A stretch of 64,000 nucleotides of DNA, taken from Rhodococcus sp. ABRD24. GTDB taxonomy: Bacteria > Actinomycetota > Actinomycetes > Mycobacteriales > Mycobacteriaceae. The stretch is from positions 372,001-436,000 of the forward strand of contig NZ_CP035319.1 of the NCBI RefSeq assembly GCF_004328705.1. Reading direction: 5' to 3'. Both the position numbers and the translations under genes were made by a program. The notes beneath the pieces were generated by a model. The model was not told the DNA's origin, ran no database searches, and saw only the letters and a list, made by a program, of their open reading frames with translations. How positions within the stretch are numbered: position 1 is the first letter of the stretch; each line of letters begins with the position of its first letter. Shown here one piece after another: positions 1 to 9,048 of this stretch.

Positions 1-3000
1 GTGCCGGGCCATCTGATTCGAGCGTTCGTCGAGCTCGCGGTAGGTGATGGTGCGGGGCCCGCACGAAAGCGCGGGCGCGTCCGGATCGAGCCTGGCGGCC
101 TCCGAGAGAATGTGGGCGAGGGTGCTCCGGGCACTACCGTACTGCCCGTGAACCGGTGCCAGCCGGTCGAATTCGTCGTCGGAGAGCAGCTGCACGTGCG
201 CAAGAGTCTGGTCGACGTCGGTGGTGACGGCGAACAGCACCCGCCGGATCCGATCCGCGATCGCGTCGATCGCTTCGGAGGAGAACAATGCCGGCGCGTA
301 GTCGAACCGCAGCTCCAGTCGGGCGTCGTTCAGCGTGGCGGCGAGCGCGAACGGATAGTGGGTTGCATCGCGCACCGCGACATCGATGACGTGCATTCCG
401 CCGAAATCGGTTTCTTCGGTGAGACCGTCGCGATCGACCGGGTAGGACTCGAACACGGTGATGGTGTCGAACAAAGACGCCGAGCCTGTCGCCCGTTCGA
501 GTTCGGCGAGTCCGACGTACTGGTGATCGACCAATTCCGCAGCTCGCCGCTGGCAGCGGGCGAGTAGCTCGCTCAATGTCTCCCCCGGGCGAAGCGTCAC
601 CCGGACTGGGATCGTATTGATGAACAGTCCGATCATCGACTCGATGCCGCGCACTGCGGGCGGGCGACCGGACACGATTGCGCCGAAGACCACATCGTCG
701 CGCCGGATCAGCGAGCCGAGCACAATGCCCCACACCACCTGGACGACCGTGTTGAGGGTGAAGCCGCGGTCGCGCGCAACCGCCGCGAGCGCCGACGTCT
801 GCTCCTGTGTGAGCGTGAGCCGCTCCGGCCTCGGGACCGTCGGCAGCTGACGGCCGCGGTCGAGCGGCGCCAGCAGTGTCGGATCGTCGAGCCCGGCAAG
901 GGCATCGACCCACCGTGCGGTCGACGCCGCAAGATCCGTTTCGCCGAGCCAGGCGAGATAGTCCCGGAATGATGGCGCAACCGCGATGTCGGCGGCGCCG
1001 TCCCCGACATAGAGCCCGAGTAGCTCACGGACCAGCAACGGCACCGACCAGCCGTCGAGCAGGATGTGGTGATAGGTCAGGACCAGGCGGTGGCTGTCGC
1101 TACCGGTGCGGATCAACCGTGCGCGCCACAGCGGCGCCCTGCCCATGTCGAAACGTCGGACAGCGTCCGCGGCGAACACAGCGTCCGCGCCTTCCGGGCC
1201 TTCCGGGCCTTCCGGGTCGTCGATGCTGCTCGCCCAAGGCAATTCGACGTGAGCGGGCACCAATTGCAGCGGGTCGCCGTCGGGTCCGGTGACGAAGCAC
1301 GCCCGCAGGATCGCGTGCCTGTCGAGCAGCGCCTGCACCGCCCTCCGCATCCGGTCCGCATCCACTGCGCCCGACAGTACGAGTTCGAGCTGCACCATGT
1401 AGGGATCGGCGGTGTCACCGGCCATCTCCGTCTGGAAAAGCAGGCCGGCCTGCAACGGTGAGAGCGGCCACACGTCGTCGAGATCTGGCAGCGTCGCCTC
1501 GAGCCGATCGACGGTGTCCTGATCGAGCTCGACCAGCGGCAGATCCGACGGCGTCAGCCCGCCGGCCCCAGGCTGCCCGGTGGCGGTCACCAAGGCGGCG
1601 CACGCAGCCGACCAGAGTTGCGCGAGATCCTCCACCGCGGAGGCGTCGATAATCCCGGTCGGGAACGCAAAACTCGCCCGCAACCGGGGACCGTCCCCGG
1701 TGTCGAGGGTGATGAGGTTGATGTCCAGCGCCGCGGTCAGCGGCAGCTGTGGGTCAACGGTGCCGCCGAGGTCACCGAGGTCATCGAGCGGCATCCAGTC
1801 TCCGCCGGTTCCGTGCGGTGCGACGGCAATGCGCCCCAGGTAATTGACGCTGATCTGCGGGTCGGACAGTCCCCGGAGCGCGTCCGCGGACTCGTCGGAC
1901 AGGTAGCGCAGCATCCCATAGCCGATGCCGTGATCGGGCGCCTCCCGTAGCTGCTCCTTGACCGCCTTGAGCGCGTCCACCGCTTGTGGGCCGGAAGCGA
2001 AGGCCGCCTCGATATCGATGCGCGCCAGGTCGATTCGCACCGGATGAGTCGTGGTGAACCAGCCGACGGTCCGGCTCAGGTCCGCGCCCGCGATCACCTG
2101 ATCCTCTCGCCCGTGGGCTTCGAGGGAGAACAGTATGATCGGGGCTGCTGTGCCACGCCGCCACCGAGCAACCGCCAGCGCCAGACCCGTCATCACCGCG
2201 TCGTTCACGTTGCCGTGTACCGATTCCGGCACCACCGTCGAAATCGCCTCGCTGATATCGGCAGGCAGGTCGACGAACACCTCCTCCGCCGTCGCCGCAA
2301 CGTCGACTGCGGGGTCCAGAGGACGCCGTCCCAGGATCGGCTCCGCCTCGGCGAGAAGACCACGCCAGTAGTCGACCTCGCTCTCGCGGGCGCGGGCCAG
2401 ATCGGTCAGTGCGTGCGCCCACGTGCGCATCGAGGTGGCTACCTCAGGCAGCCTTGGTACGGCACCGGCCCGCAGCTGCTGCCACGCCGACGCCAGATCT
2501 GGCAGCAGTATCCGCCACGACACCCCGTCTACCACGAGGTGGTGGATCGAGACGACGAGCCGCCCGGCCCGCTCCGGACCGGCATCACACCACACCAGCT
2601 GCACCATGACGCCCGCCGCAGGGTCGAGCCGACCGACCGCCGCATTCCGTTCCGCGGCCACGCCCGTGCGAAACTCCGAGCTTCCCGGATCATCGTCGAT
2701 CTCGCTACGGCGCAGCACTTCCGATGCCCGAACGGCACCAGAAGGCGGCACGTCGAACCACACGCCGGCATCGTCGGCGACGATCCGTGCACGGAGCATG
2801 TCGTGGTGATCGAGGACGGCCTGCGCTGCGCCCTCGAGATCTTCCGACCGGATCCCCACCGGAAGCTGTACACACACCGACTGAGCCAGACGCGACCACG
2901 AACCACCGCGGGCGACGAGCCATCGCACGATCGGCGTCGCCGTGACCAGGCCGACGCCGGCGCCGGGCAACTCCTCGAGCGGGGCCGCGCCGTCCGACGG

Positions 3001-6000
3001 CGCGGCCGCCACCGAAGCCAGTCCGGCCACCGAAACTCGCTCGAAAACGTCGTGCGGGGTCAGCACCAACCCCGCCTCCCGGGCCCGCGACACCAATTGG
3101 ATCGCCATGATCGAGTCGCCGCCCAGTCCGAAGAAGGAATCGTCGGCACTCACCGAGTCCACGCCGAGCACCTGGGCGAACAGCCCGGCGAGCGCCTCCT
3201 CCACAGCACCTGCCGGGGCACGCCCTCCACCGGCGAGAGCGCCGAAATCCGGCTCCGGCAAAGCTTTCCGATCCAGTTTGCCGTTCACCGTCAACGGCAG
3301 GGTGTCCACCACCATCACCGCCGCCGGCACCATGTACGGCGCCAGGAGCGCCCGGGCGGCTTCCCGCACTACGGCCGGGTCGAGCTTCGCGCCGGGTTCG
3401 GCCACCACGTACGCGATCAGCCGGACGGGGTCGCCATCCGCGCCCCGATGCGGCACCACGGCCGCCTGTGCGACACCCGGGCACTCGACAAGGGCCACCT
3501 CGATCTCGCCGGGTTCCACCCGAAAGCCGCGGACCTGGACTTGAAAGTCACTGCGGCCCAAGAATTCCAGCTGTCCATCTGTGTTCCATCGAGCCAGATC
3601 GCCCGAACGGTACATGCGGGAGCCGTCGTCGCCGAATGGATCCGCGATGAACCGCTCCGACGTCAGACCGGGCCGTCCGCCGTATCCGCGCGCCACCTGC
3701 GGACCGCCCGCGTAGATTTCGCCTACCACCCCGACCGGGACCCGTGCGAGCCGCCGATCCAACAGGTAGAGCCGTACACCCGGTAGCCCGCGGCCGACGA
3801 GATTGCCTGCACCCGACGATGCGAGCTCCGGCGTCATCGTCATGTGCGTGAGGAACACTGTCGTCTCGGTGATTCCGTAGACACTGGACAGCCGGGTGCC
3901 GTCGGCCTGGTGCCGGTCGAACCACGACAGCAGACGGCGCTGATCGAATTCGTCACCGCCGACGAAAACACGACGCAGGTTCACTGGCGGTAGCGCGACG
4001 GCGCGCTCGGAATCGAAGGTCTGGACAAATGCGGCCGGTGTCTGGTTGAGCACACTCACCTGCTCGCGGCGCAACAGCTCGACGAACGCCTCTGGCGCGC
4101 GGACGGTGTCCTGGTCGACCACCACCACCGTCCCGCCCGATGTCAGCGGCCCCCAGATCTCCCACACCGAGAAGTCGAATGCAAAGGAATGGAACATCGT
4201 CCACACATCGGTGTCCGTGATTCCGAATGCAGTTCCCGCATTGGTGAGCAGTGCGACAGCGGCGCGGTGGCTTACTTGCACGCCCTTGGGTCGGCCCGTC
4301 GAACCAGACGTGTAGATCGTGTACGCAAGGCAGTCCGGATGCAGCGGCTGTGCGCGTTCGGTGTCCGACACCGGGACAGTGGCAAGGTCGTCCCCGGTGT
4401 CGGCTTCGAGCACGACGAGCGGGGCATCCACGTTTGTGGCGTCATCACGGATCTCGGCGGCAACCGAGGCGGTAGTCAGCACGCACGCCGCCCGTGCGTC
4501 GGCAAGTACATAGGCCCGGCGCACCTGCGGTGTGCTCGTATCGATCGGGACGTACGCACCACCGGCGTTGACGACCGCGAGCAGCGCGACTATCAGTTCG
4601 GCCGATCGGTCCATCAAGACTGCGACCGGCCGTTCGGGACCTGCCCCCAACGCGATCAGCCGCCGTGCCAGCCGGTTCGCGCGTTCCGCCAGCTCCCCGT
4701 AGGTGAGCATGCGATCGCGAAACACCACTGCGGGTTTGCCGGGATTCGACATTGCCTGCCGCACAACCAGATCAGGAAGCGTCGCATCCGTCGCGGCAGA
4801 TCCCGGCGTGGACCATCCGTCGAGCTGCGCGTGCAACGCGGCCGCGTCGACCGTCGGGAGGTCGCCGACCGGAGTGCCGGGGGCGGCAACCAGGAGTCCG
4901 CCGAACAACCGGATGAATCGATCGTGGTGCATCCGGAGGGTCACCGCGTCGTACAACTGTGGATTGGCCTTGACGTCCAACCGGATCGGTCCGGAACCGC
5001 CGTATTGGTAGACGTTGAAGAGGACGTCCTCGATCGGACCCGACGAGAGCACCTCGAGGGACGTCTGCGTGTCACCCAGACGCAGCTCGGCGGGAAAGAG
5101 CATGAGGTTGAGCAGCGGACCGGAGAATCCTCGGCCGTACCCCTGCTGTCGGCGCTCGCGGCGCAGGTCCTCGTGCCGGTAACGCTGGTGTCGCAACGCG
5201 CCGGACAGTGCGCGGGCGACATCCGCCACCAGTTCGGCAACCGTGGTTCGGGTACCGACATCGACTCGGATGGGAACCACGTTGGCAAGCGTTCCGCCGG
5301 ATCGGCGCAGCACCGCAGTGGTCCGCGAGGACACCGGCAGGCTGAGAACGATGTCCTCGGCACCCGTGTGTCGCGCAGTATAGGCGACGATCGCCGCCGC
5401 GACCAGGGCCGCGACGCTGACACCGTAGCGGTCCTGGGCCGCGGCCAGCGCGGCTGTCGTTTCCGAATCGAGTTCGCCGCCGACGTCGCGGCTGTGCACG
5501 CACGCCGGGGCCGAACGCTCTGCCAGACTGCTGCGTTCGGGCATACCAACCGTTCGTTCGATCCAGTACTCCCGATCGGACCGCCATCGAGTCGAACCGA
5601 CGTAGTCCGCCTCTACACCGTGGACGACCGCCAGGTCGCTCGCGATACTCGGCGGCGGCTGCCTGCCCTCGACGGCAGCGTTGTAGAGATCGGCCACCCG
5701 GTACAGCATGCTTGCGGCGCCGACACCGTCGAGCACGATGTGGTGGGTGCGGGTGTACCAGAAGTGCCGATCATCGGCGATCCGAATCAGCGCGGACACC
5801 GCCAGCCGGTCCTGCAGTAGGTCGATCGGCGCGCCGACATCGCGGCGCATCCATTCCCGCGCCGCCGCCTCGGGATCGGCCGCACCGCGGAAGTCGAGCA
5901 TTTGCGTGCTGATGTCGACATCTGGATCGACAACCTGATACGGCTGCGAATCGATCAGAACCAGACGAACAAGACCCGAACCGAATTCCCGGGCAGCGTC

Positions 6001-6234
6001 GGCAATTACCCGGGAGAGAAGTGCGGCGTCAAGGCGCTTTCGGCCCTGCGAATCCCGGATGTCGATGTACTGCGCCACCGACAGCGGCACATCGGGGTCG
6101 AGATGCTGCGCGAGCCACTGGCCGGTTTGCGCCGGCGTGAGCGGCATCGGCTGCAGGGCCTGCCCGGTAGCGGACCAGAGAGGAACTGCGTCCGTGGAAC
6201 CGGACGCTGCATCGGCTCGGTAAGGGAGCTCCAT
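1..6234 (-). CDS. Non-ribosomal peptide synthetase, 3'-truncated by window edge
   Basis: The frame is open for 2078 codons and runs off the left edge. Domain order by motif, with approximate residues: condensation 30-450 (HHIVLDG near 168); adenylation 470-960 (YTSGSTGRPKG near 641); carrier 1000-1065 (LGGDSI near 1038); epimerization 1080-1500 (HHLVVDGVSWR near 1231); second condensation 1520-1950 (HHILLDGWS near 1723); start of a second adenylation domain. GGDSI is the carrier variant that usually precedes an E domain, so the first residue is expected in D form. Comparing A1 pocket positions with GrsA gives D-F-W-N-F-G-V-V-F, nearest to the threonine code as I recall it (tentative). An initial C domain implies acyl or upstream-peptide loading. 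The ATG at 6234 is the first start after an in-frame TGA at 6304-6306 and lacks a clear RBS; the 27-codon ORF before that stop (6387-6304) is in the same frame. Product unknown. Confidence 0.93.
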   Translation of the reverse strand, partial: MELPYRADAASGSTDAVPLWSATGQALQPMPLTPAQTGQWLAQHLDPDVPLSVAQYIDIRDSQGRKRLDAALLSRVIADAAREFGSGLVRLVLIDSQPYQVVDPDVDISTQMLDFRGAADPEAAAREWMRRDVGAPIDLLQDRLAVSALIRIADDRHFWYTRTHHIVLDGVGAASMLYRVADLYNAAVEGRQPPPSIASDLAVVHGVEADYVGSTRWRSDREYWIERTVGMPERSSLAERSAPACVHSRDVGGELDSETTAALAAAQDRYGVSVAALVAAAIVAYTARHTGAEDIVLSLPVSSRTTAVLRRSGGTLANVVPIRVDVGTRTTVAELVADVARALSGALRHQRYRHEDLRRERRQQGYGRGFSGPLLNLMLFPAELRLGDTQTSLEVLSSGPIEDVLFNVYQYGGSGPIRLDVKANPQLYDAVTLRMHHDRFIRLFGGLLVAAPGTPVGDLPTVDAAALHAQLDGWSTPGSAATDATLPDLVVRQAMSNPGKPAVVFRDRMLTYGELAERANRLARRLIALGAGPERPVAVLMDRSAELIVALLAVVNAGGAYVPIDTSTPQVRRAYVLADARAACVLTTASVAAEIRDDATNVDAPLVVLEADTGDDLATVPVSDTERAQPLHPDCLAYTIYTSGSTGRPKGVQVSHRAAVALLTNAGTAFGITDTDVWTMFHSFAFDFSVWEIWGPLTSGGTVVVVDQDTVRAPEAFVELLRREQVSVLNQTPAAFVQTFDSERAVALPPVNLRRVFVGGDEFDQRRLLSWFDRHQADGTRLSSVYGITETTVFLTHMTMTPELASSGAGNLVGRGLPGVRLYLLDRRLARVPVGVVGEIYAGGPQVARGYGGRPGLTSERFIADPFGDDGSRMYRSGDLARWNTDGQLEFLGRSDFQVQVRGFRVEPGEIEVALVECPGVAQAAVVPHRGADGDPVRLIAYVVAEPGAKLDPAVVREAARALLAPYMVPAAVMVVDTLPLTVNGKLDRKALPEPDFGALAGGGRAPAGAVEEALAGLFAQVLGVDSVSADDSFFGLGGDSIMAIQLVSRAREAGLVLTPHDVFERVSVAGLASVAAAPSDGAAPLEELPGAGVGLVTATPIVRWLVARGGSWSRLAQSVCVQLPVGIRSEDLEGAAQAVLDHHDMLRARIVADDAGVWFDVPPSGAVRASEVLRRSEIDDDPGSSEFRTGVAAERNAAVGRLDPAAGVMVQLVWCDAGPERAGRLVVSIHHLVVDGVSWRILLPDLASAWQQLRAGAVPRLPEVATSMRTWAHALTDLARARESEVDYWRGLLAEAEPILGRRPLDPAVDVAATAEEVFVDLPADISEAISTVVPESVHGNVNDAVMTGLALAVARWRRGTAAPIILFSLEAHGREDQVIAGADLSRTVGWFTTTHPVRIDLARIDIEAAFASGPQAVDALKAVKEQLREAPDHGIGYGMLRYLSDESADALRGLSDPQISVNYLGRIAVAPHGTGGDWMPLDDLGDLGGTVDPQLPLTAALDINLITLDTGDGPRLRASFAFPTGIIDASAVEDLAQLWSAACAALVTATGQPGAGGLTPSDLPLVELDQDTVDRLEATLPDLDDVWPLSPLQAGLLFQTEMAGDTADPYMVQLELVLSGAVDADRMRRAVQALLDRHAILRACFVTGPDGDPLQLVPAHVELPWASSIDDPEGPEGPEGADAVFAADAVRRFDMGRAPLWRARLIRTGSDSHRLVLTYHHILLDGWSVPLLVRELLGLYVGDGAADIAVAPSFRDYLAWLGETDLAASTARWVDALAGLDDPTLLAPLDRGRQLPTVPRPERLTLTQEQTSALAAVARDRGFTLNTVVQVVWGIVLGSLIRRDDVVFGAIVSGRPPAVRGIESMIGLFINTIPVRVTLRPGETLSELLARCQRRAAELVDHQYVGLAELERATGSASLFDTITVFESYPVDRDGLTEETDFGGMHVIDVAVRDATHYPFALAATLNDARLELRFDYAPALFSSEAIDAIADRIRRVLFAVTTDVDQTLAHVQLLSDDEFDRLAPVHGQYGSARSTLAHILSEAARLDPDAPALSCGPRTITYRELDERSNQMARH

Positions 6235-6503
6235 GAGAATGGTCGCGGCGTACGGACCCGAGAGTCCGACACACGGGCTGAGTGCCCGCCGATGCCGTGC
6301 GCCTCAGCCGGGGCCTCGAGAGCCGATCCTCCGCGCACGAACGCCGATAGCGTTCGCCGACGCGGGATCTGCGTCGATGATAGTCATTGCACCACCCACG
6401 ATACTGCGGACCGCAGGGTCCGGGCGAGTGACGATTTCGCCTCGGTCGGCACAGCTCGGTCACGGTGCGCAGTCACAATGCGCAGATGACGGCTTCCAGC
6501 TCG

Positions 6504-6848
6504 CTACCGTCCCGGGCCGGCGATCAGAAGAAACACCGCTCCCGCAGCGATACCCAGAACACCCGAGAGAATTCCGAAAAGCGCCTCGAGTGAACGGGAT
6601 TCGTCATACTCGACGTCGCCGCGGGTGGCAAACACGCCGGTCGCCACCGCACCCAGCCCGAGCAGTATCCCCAGGCCGAATGTCCAGAAAGTGATGACCG
6701 ACAGGGCTCCGAGGGCCAACGCGGTATCACTTCCGGCGCGACGCAGGAATCCGGCGACCGCGGTAATCGGCCACGCCATTCGCAGGGACGGCGGGGATTC
6801 GGGTTCAGGGTCAGGGGTTGCGGCGGGGCGGTCAGCAACGACGGACAT
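6504..6848 (-). CDS. Small membrane protein, DUF4190-like
   Basis: 114 residues. A short Pro/Glu-rich cytosolic N-terminus (about 1-45) is followed by two hydrophobic stretches around residues 45-75 and 90-112, both rich in Gly/Ala/Leu, joined by an acidic loop (DVEYDES). This is the usual layout of DUF4190-type two-helix membrane proteins, whose function is unknown. I chose the ATG at 6848 because AAGGAAG lies upstream with roughly 12-nt spacing; an in-frame extension to 6977 would translate through the upstream CIRCE-like operator and looks non-coding. That operator lies about 50 bp upstream, suggesting heat-shock control by HrcA. The gene is divergent from the hypothetical gene at 7067. 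Confidence 0.72.
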   Translation of the reverse strand: MSVVADRPAATPDPEPESPPSLRMAWPITAVAGFLRRAGSDTALALGALSVITFWTFGLGILLGLGAVATGVFATRGDVEYDESRSLEALFGILSGVLGIAAGAVFLLIAGPGR

Positions 6849-6897
6849 GGCGGAGTGGAACTTCCTTGCGCGAAGAACGGGTGCGACAGAAACAAAG

Positions 6898-6924
6898 TTA
6901 GCACTCCCCCCATGAGAGTGCCAA
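6898..6924. promoter_or_regulatory. CIRCE-like element (putative HrcA operator)
   Basis: TTAGCACTC, then nine bases, then GAGTGCCAA. The CIRCE consensus is TTAGCACTC-N9-GAGTGCTAA, so there is a single mismatch over 18 specified positions and the spacer is exact. HrcA binds this element to repress groESL-type operons in many Gram-positive bacteria. Here it stands between two divergent genes, nearer the minus-strand small membrane protein (start 6848). Confidence 0.8.
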
Positions 6925-7066
6925 CCGATTGGCGGCCAGCTCCAGCGCGCGAGACCCCGAGGACATGCCGTCCCCATCCGTCGGATATCGGGGTATTGTT
7001 CGGCGCAAGGTAGCCCCGCGTCCGATGGCGTCGCCCATCGGTTCGTCGAGTGCGTGGGGTTCGACG

Positions 7067-8380
7067 ATGATCGCCGAAACGGCTAGTCGCACGCTTGTTG
7101 TGTTCGTCCCGGGGTCGATCCTCGATGACTGTTCCCTTGCGCCACCGGCGCCGGGCGACGTTGTCGAAGCCGTGCTGAAGTTTGTTCCCACCGGCACCAT
7201 GCCGTCTCCGTGCGCGCAATCCGTCCGGGCAACGGCGCGGCCCGCCTACGGGCGAATGCCCGCCGAACATTCGGACCGTGGTTTGCATTGGCTACTGGAG
7301 GTGACCGGTGACGGCTGGTCTGCCGCGTGGTGGTCCGACCGCCCGGTGACGGGACCTGTGGAGCTCCGCGGACGGTTCTTCGTCGACCACGGCTCGGGGG
7401 CGTCCGACGATCCCGCTCCCGCCCGCGGACGGGTTCGTCGCGTGCGCCTGGTCGAGCAGCAACGCGTACGCACGGCCACCGGTGAGCATCTCGTCGAGGG
7501 CAGCGAACGCCTGACCGATATCGAGGCAACACCGCACCGTTTCTGGTCGAACTGGGACGATCGGACGGAAGGCGAGGATTTCGTCCGGACGGGAGTGCTG
7601 ATCGACCTCGACCTCGACGATGTCCCAGCGCCCCGATCCGGATTCGTGGCCGGAGCGGTGTCCGTCCACGGAGCCGACGTGTGGGTGATTGATCGGTCCA
7701 ACCCTGTCCTGCTGCATCTTGATACGGAGTCCAACCCACATCGGGTCGTCGAGTATCTGCTGCCGCTGACGATCGAGCCCCCGACAGGCGAGTGGACTCG
7801 CGCGGTCCACGCCGACGGGGGCGGATGCTGGATCACGTCCCGCCACGACGTGTTCCGCTGTGACCGATCCGGCTCCGGGACGCTGACCGTCCAACGGATG
7901 TGCACCGACGGTGGCCGGGGCGTCGTCGCCGAGGGCCGGCTCTACCTTCTCGGTTCAACCCGTCCGATGTTGTGCACCGATCGCCGACACGGGATGGTGC
8001 GCGTCGATCCCGATCCCCATCCAGTGCGGATGCTCGAGCATGACGGCCGGCTCACCCCGGTCAAGGATCGGCTCACCCTCGCCCGGGTCACCGCGTGGGC
8101 CTGCCTGGCCGACCGTGCCCGCGGCGGCGACGGGACCGAGTGGGCTGCCGCCGGCAGCCTCGCTGCACAGTCACCGGACGGCACCGTCCGCTCGATCGAC
8201 CTCGACACTCGCACCCGCGGAGATGTCTACTGGGTTCATTCCGATCCACTCGCCGATCCGGCGAACGCAGGCTTGGTGCCGGTGCTTTCGCTGCCTACCG
8301 CCCCCGTCGAAACAGCTTGTTGCCCAACCAGACCACTGGGTCGTATTGCCTGTCTGCGACCCGTTCCTTCATCGGAATGA
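7067..8380 (+). CDS. Hypothetical protein, possible beta-propeller
   Basis: 437 residues from the ATG at 7067; an earlier in-frame start at 6929 would begin beside the CIRCE element and adds low-complexity sequence. I do not recognise the family. The protein is soluble-looking, with no signal peptide or membrane helix. Its second half has recurring short strands with Gly-Trp/Val-Ile motifs (VSVHGADVWVID, GGGCWITSRHDVFRCD, GRGVVAEGRLYLLG), which suggests propeller-like blades. The last 86 bp overlap the 3' end of sdhB on the opposite strand, so either the stop-proximal part is poorly conserved or this is a real convergent overlap. Codon bias matches the neighbours. Confidence 0.6.
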   Translation: MIAETASRTLVVFVPGSILDDCSLAPPAPGDVVEAVLKFVPTGTMPSPCAQSVRATARPAYGRMPAEHSDRGLHWLLEVTGDGWSAAWWSDRPVTGPVELRGRFFVDHGSGASDDPAPARGRVRRVRLVEQQRVRTATGEHLVEGSERLTDIEATPHRFWSNWDDRTEGEDFVRTGVLIDLDLDDVPAPRSGFVAGAVSVHGADVWVIDRSNPVLLHLDTESNPHRVVEYLLPLTIEPPTGEWTRAVHADGGGCWITSRHDVFRCDRSGSGTLTVQRMCTDGGRGVVAEGRLYLLGSTRPMLCTDRRHGMVRVDPDPHPVRMLEHDGRLTPVKDRLTLARVTAWACLADRARGGDGTEWAAAGSLAAQSPDGTVRSIDLDTRTRGDVYWVHSDPLADPANAGLVPVLSLPTAPVETACCPTRPLGRIACLRPVPSSE

Positions 8381-9047
8381 GTGCGTTGTCGGTGATGTGA
8401 ATGTTCTCGGGGCACACATCGGTGCAGCATTTGGTGATGTTGCACAGGCCGAGCCCGTGCTCGGCCTGCGCGGCGTCCCGGCGGTCGGCGGTGTCGAGCG
8501 GGTGCATCTCCAACTCGGCAATCCGCATCAGGTAACGCGGCCCGGCGAACGCATCCTTGTTCTCCTCGTGATCGCGCACCACATGGCAGGTGTTCTGGCA
8601 CAGAAAGCACTCGATGCACTTGCGGAACTCCTGCGACCGCTCGACGTCCACCTGCTTCATCCGATACTCGCCCGGCGCCAGTCCGGGTGGCGGCGTGAAC
8701 GACGGAATCTCGCGGGCCTTGGTGTAGTTGAAGGACACATCGGTGACCAGGTCACGAATCACCGGGAACGTCCGCATCGGCGTGACCGTGACGGTCTCGT
8801 CCTCGGCGAACGTCGACATCCGCGTCATGCACATCAGCCGCGGCTTACCGTTGATCTCCGCCGAACACGATCCGCACTTGCCCGCCTTGCAGTTCCACCG
8901 CACCGCCAGATCGGCCGACTGGGTCGCCTGGAGTCGGTGGATGATGTCGAGCACCACCTCACCCTCATGGACTTCGACGTTGTAGTCACGCAGATCGCCG
9001 CCCGACGCGTCGCCGCGCCACACCCGAAACTTCGCGTCGTAGCCCAT
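8295..9047 (-). CDS. sdhB: Succinate dehydrogenase iron-sulfur subunit
   Basis: 250 residues. The N-terminal ferredoxin domain holds the [2Fe-2S] ligands in WNCKAGKCGSCSAEINGK and a further Cys in RLMCMT. The C-terminal domain has CIECFLCQNTC and CNITKCCTDVCP for the [4Fe-4S] and [3Fe-4S] clusters. The protein passes electrons from the SdhA flavin to quinone through the membrane anchor. It follows sdhA with one base between the TGA and this ATG, so the two are translationally coupled. The arrangement resembles the mycobacterial Sdh1 complex (Rv0247c-Rv0249c) rather than the four-gene sdhCDAB type. It ends in TAG, showing that amber is an ordinary stop here. Confidence 0.95.
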   Translation of the reverse strand: MGYDAKFRVWRGDASGGDLRDYNVEVHEGEVVLDIIHRLQATQSADLAVRWNCKAGKCGSCSAEINGKPRLMCMTRMSTFAEDETVTVTPMRTFPVIRDLVTDVSFNYTKAREIPSFTPPPGLAPGEYRMKQVDVERSQEFRKCIECFLCQNTCHVVRDHEENKDAFAGPRYLMRIAELEMHPLDTADRRDAAQAEHGLGLCNITKCCTDVCPENIHITDNALIPMKERVADRQYDPVVWLGNKLFRRGR

Positions 9048-9048
9048 G

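Noticed and set aside
134..5587. Many long GC-rich frames on both strands within the NRPS region
   Set aside because: Arg/Gly/Ala-rich translations without domains; they are antisense or out-of-frame shadows of the NRPS gene.
6304..6387. 27-codon ORF in frame with and upstream of the NRPS
   Set aside because: Ends in TGA, lacks a strong RBS and has no recognised motif; kept only as a remark on the NRPS start.
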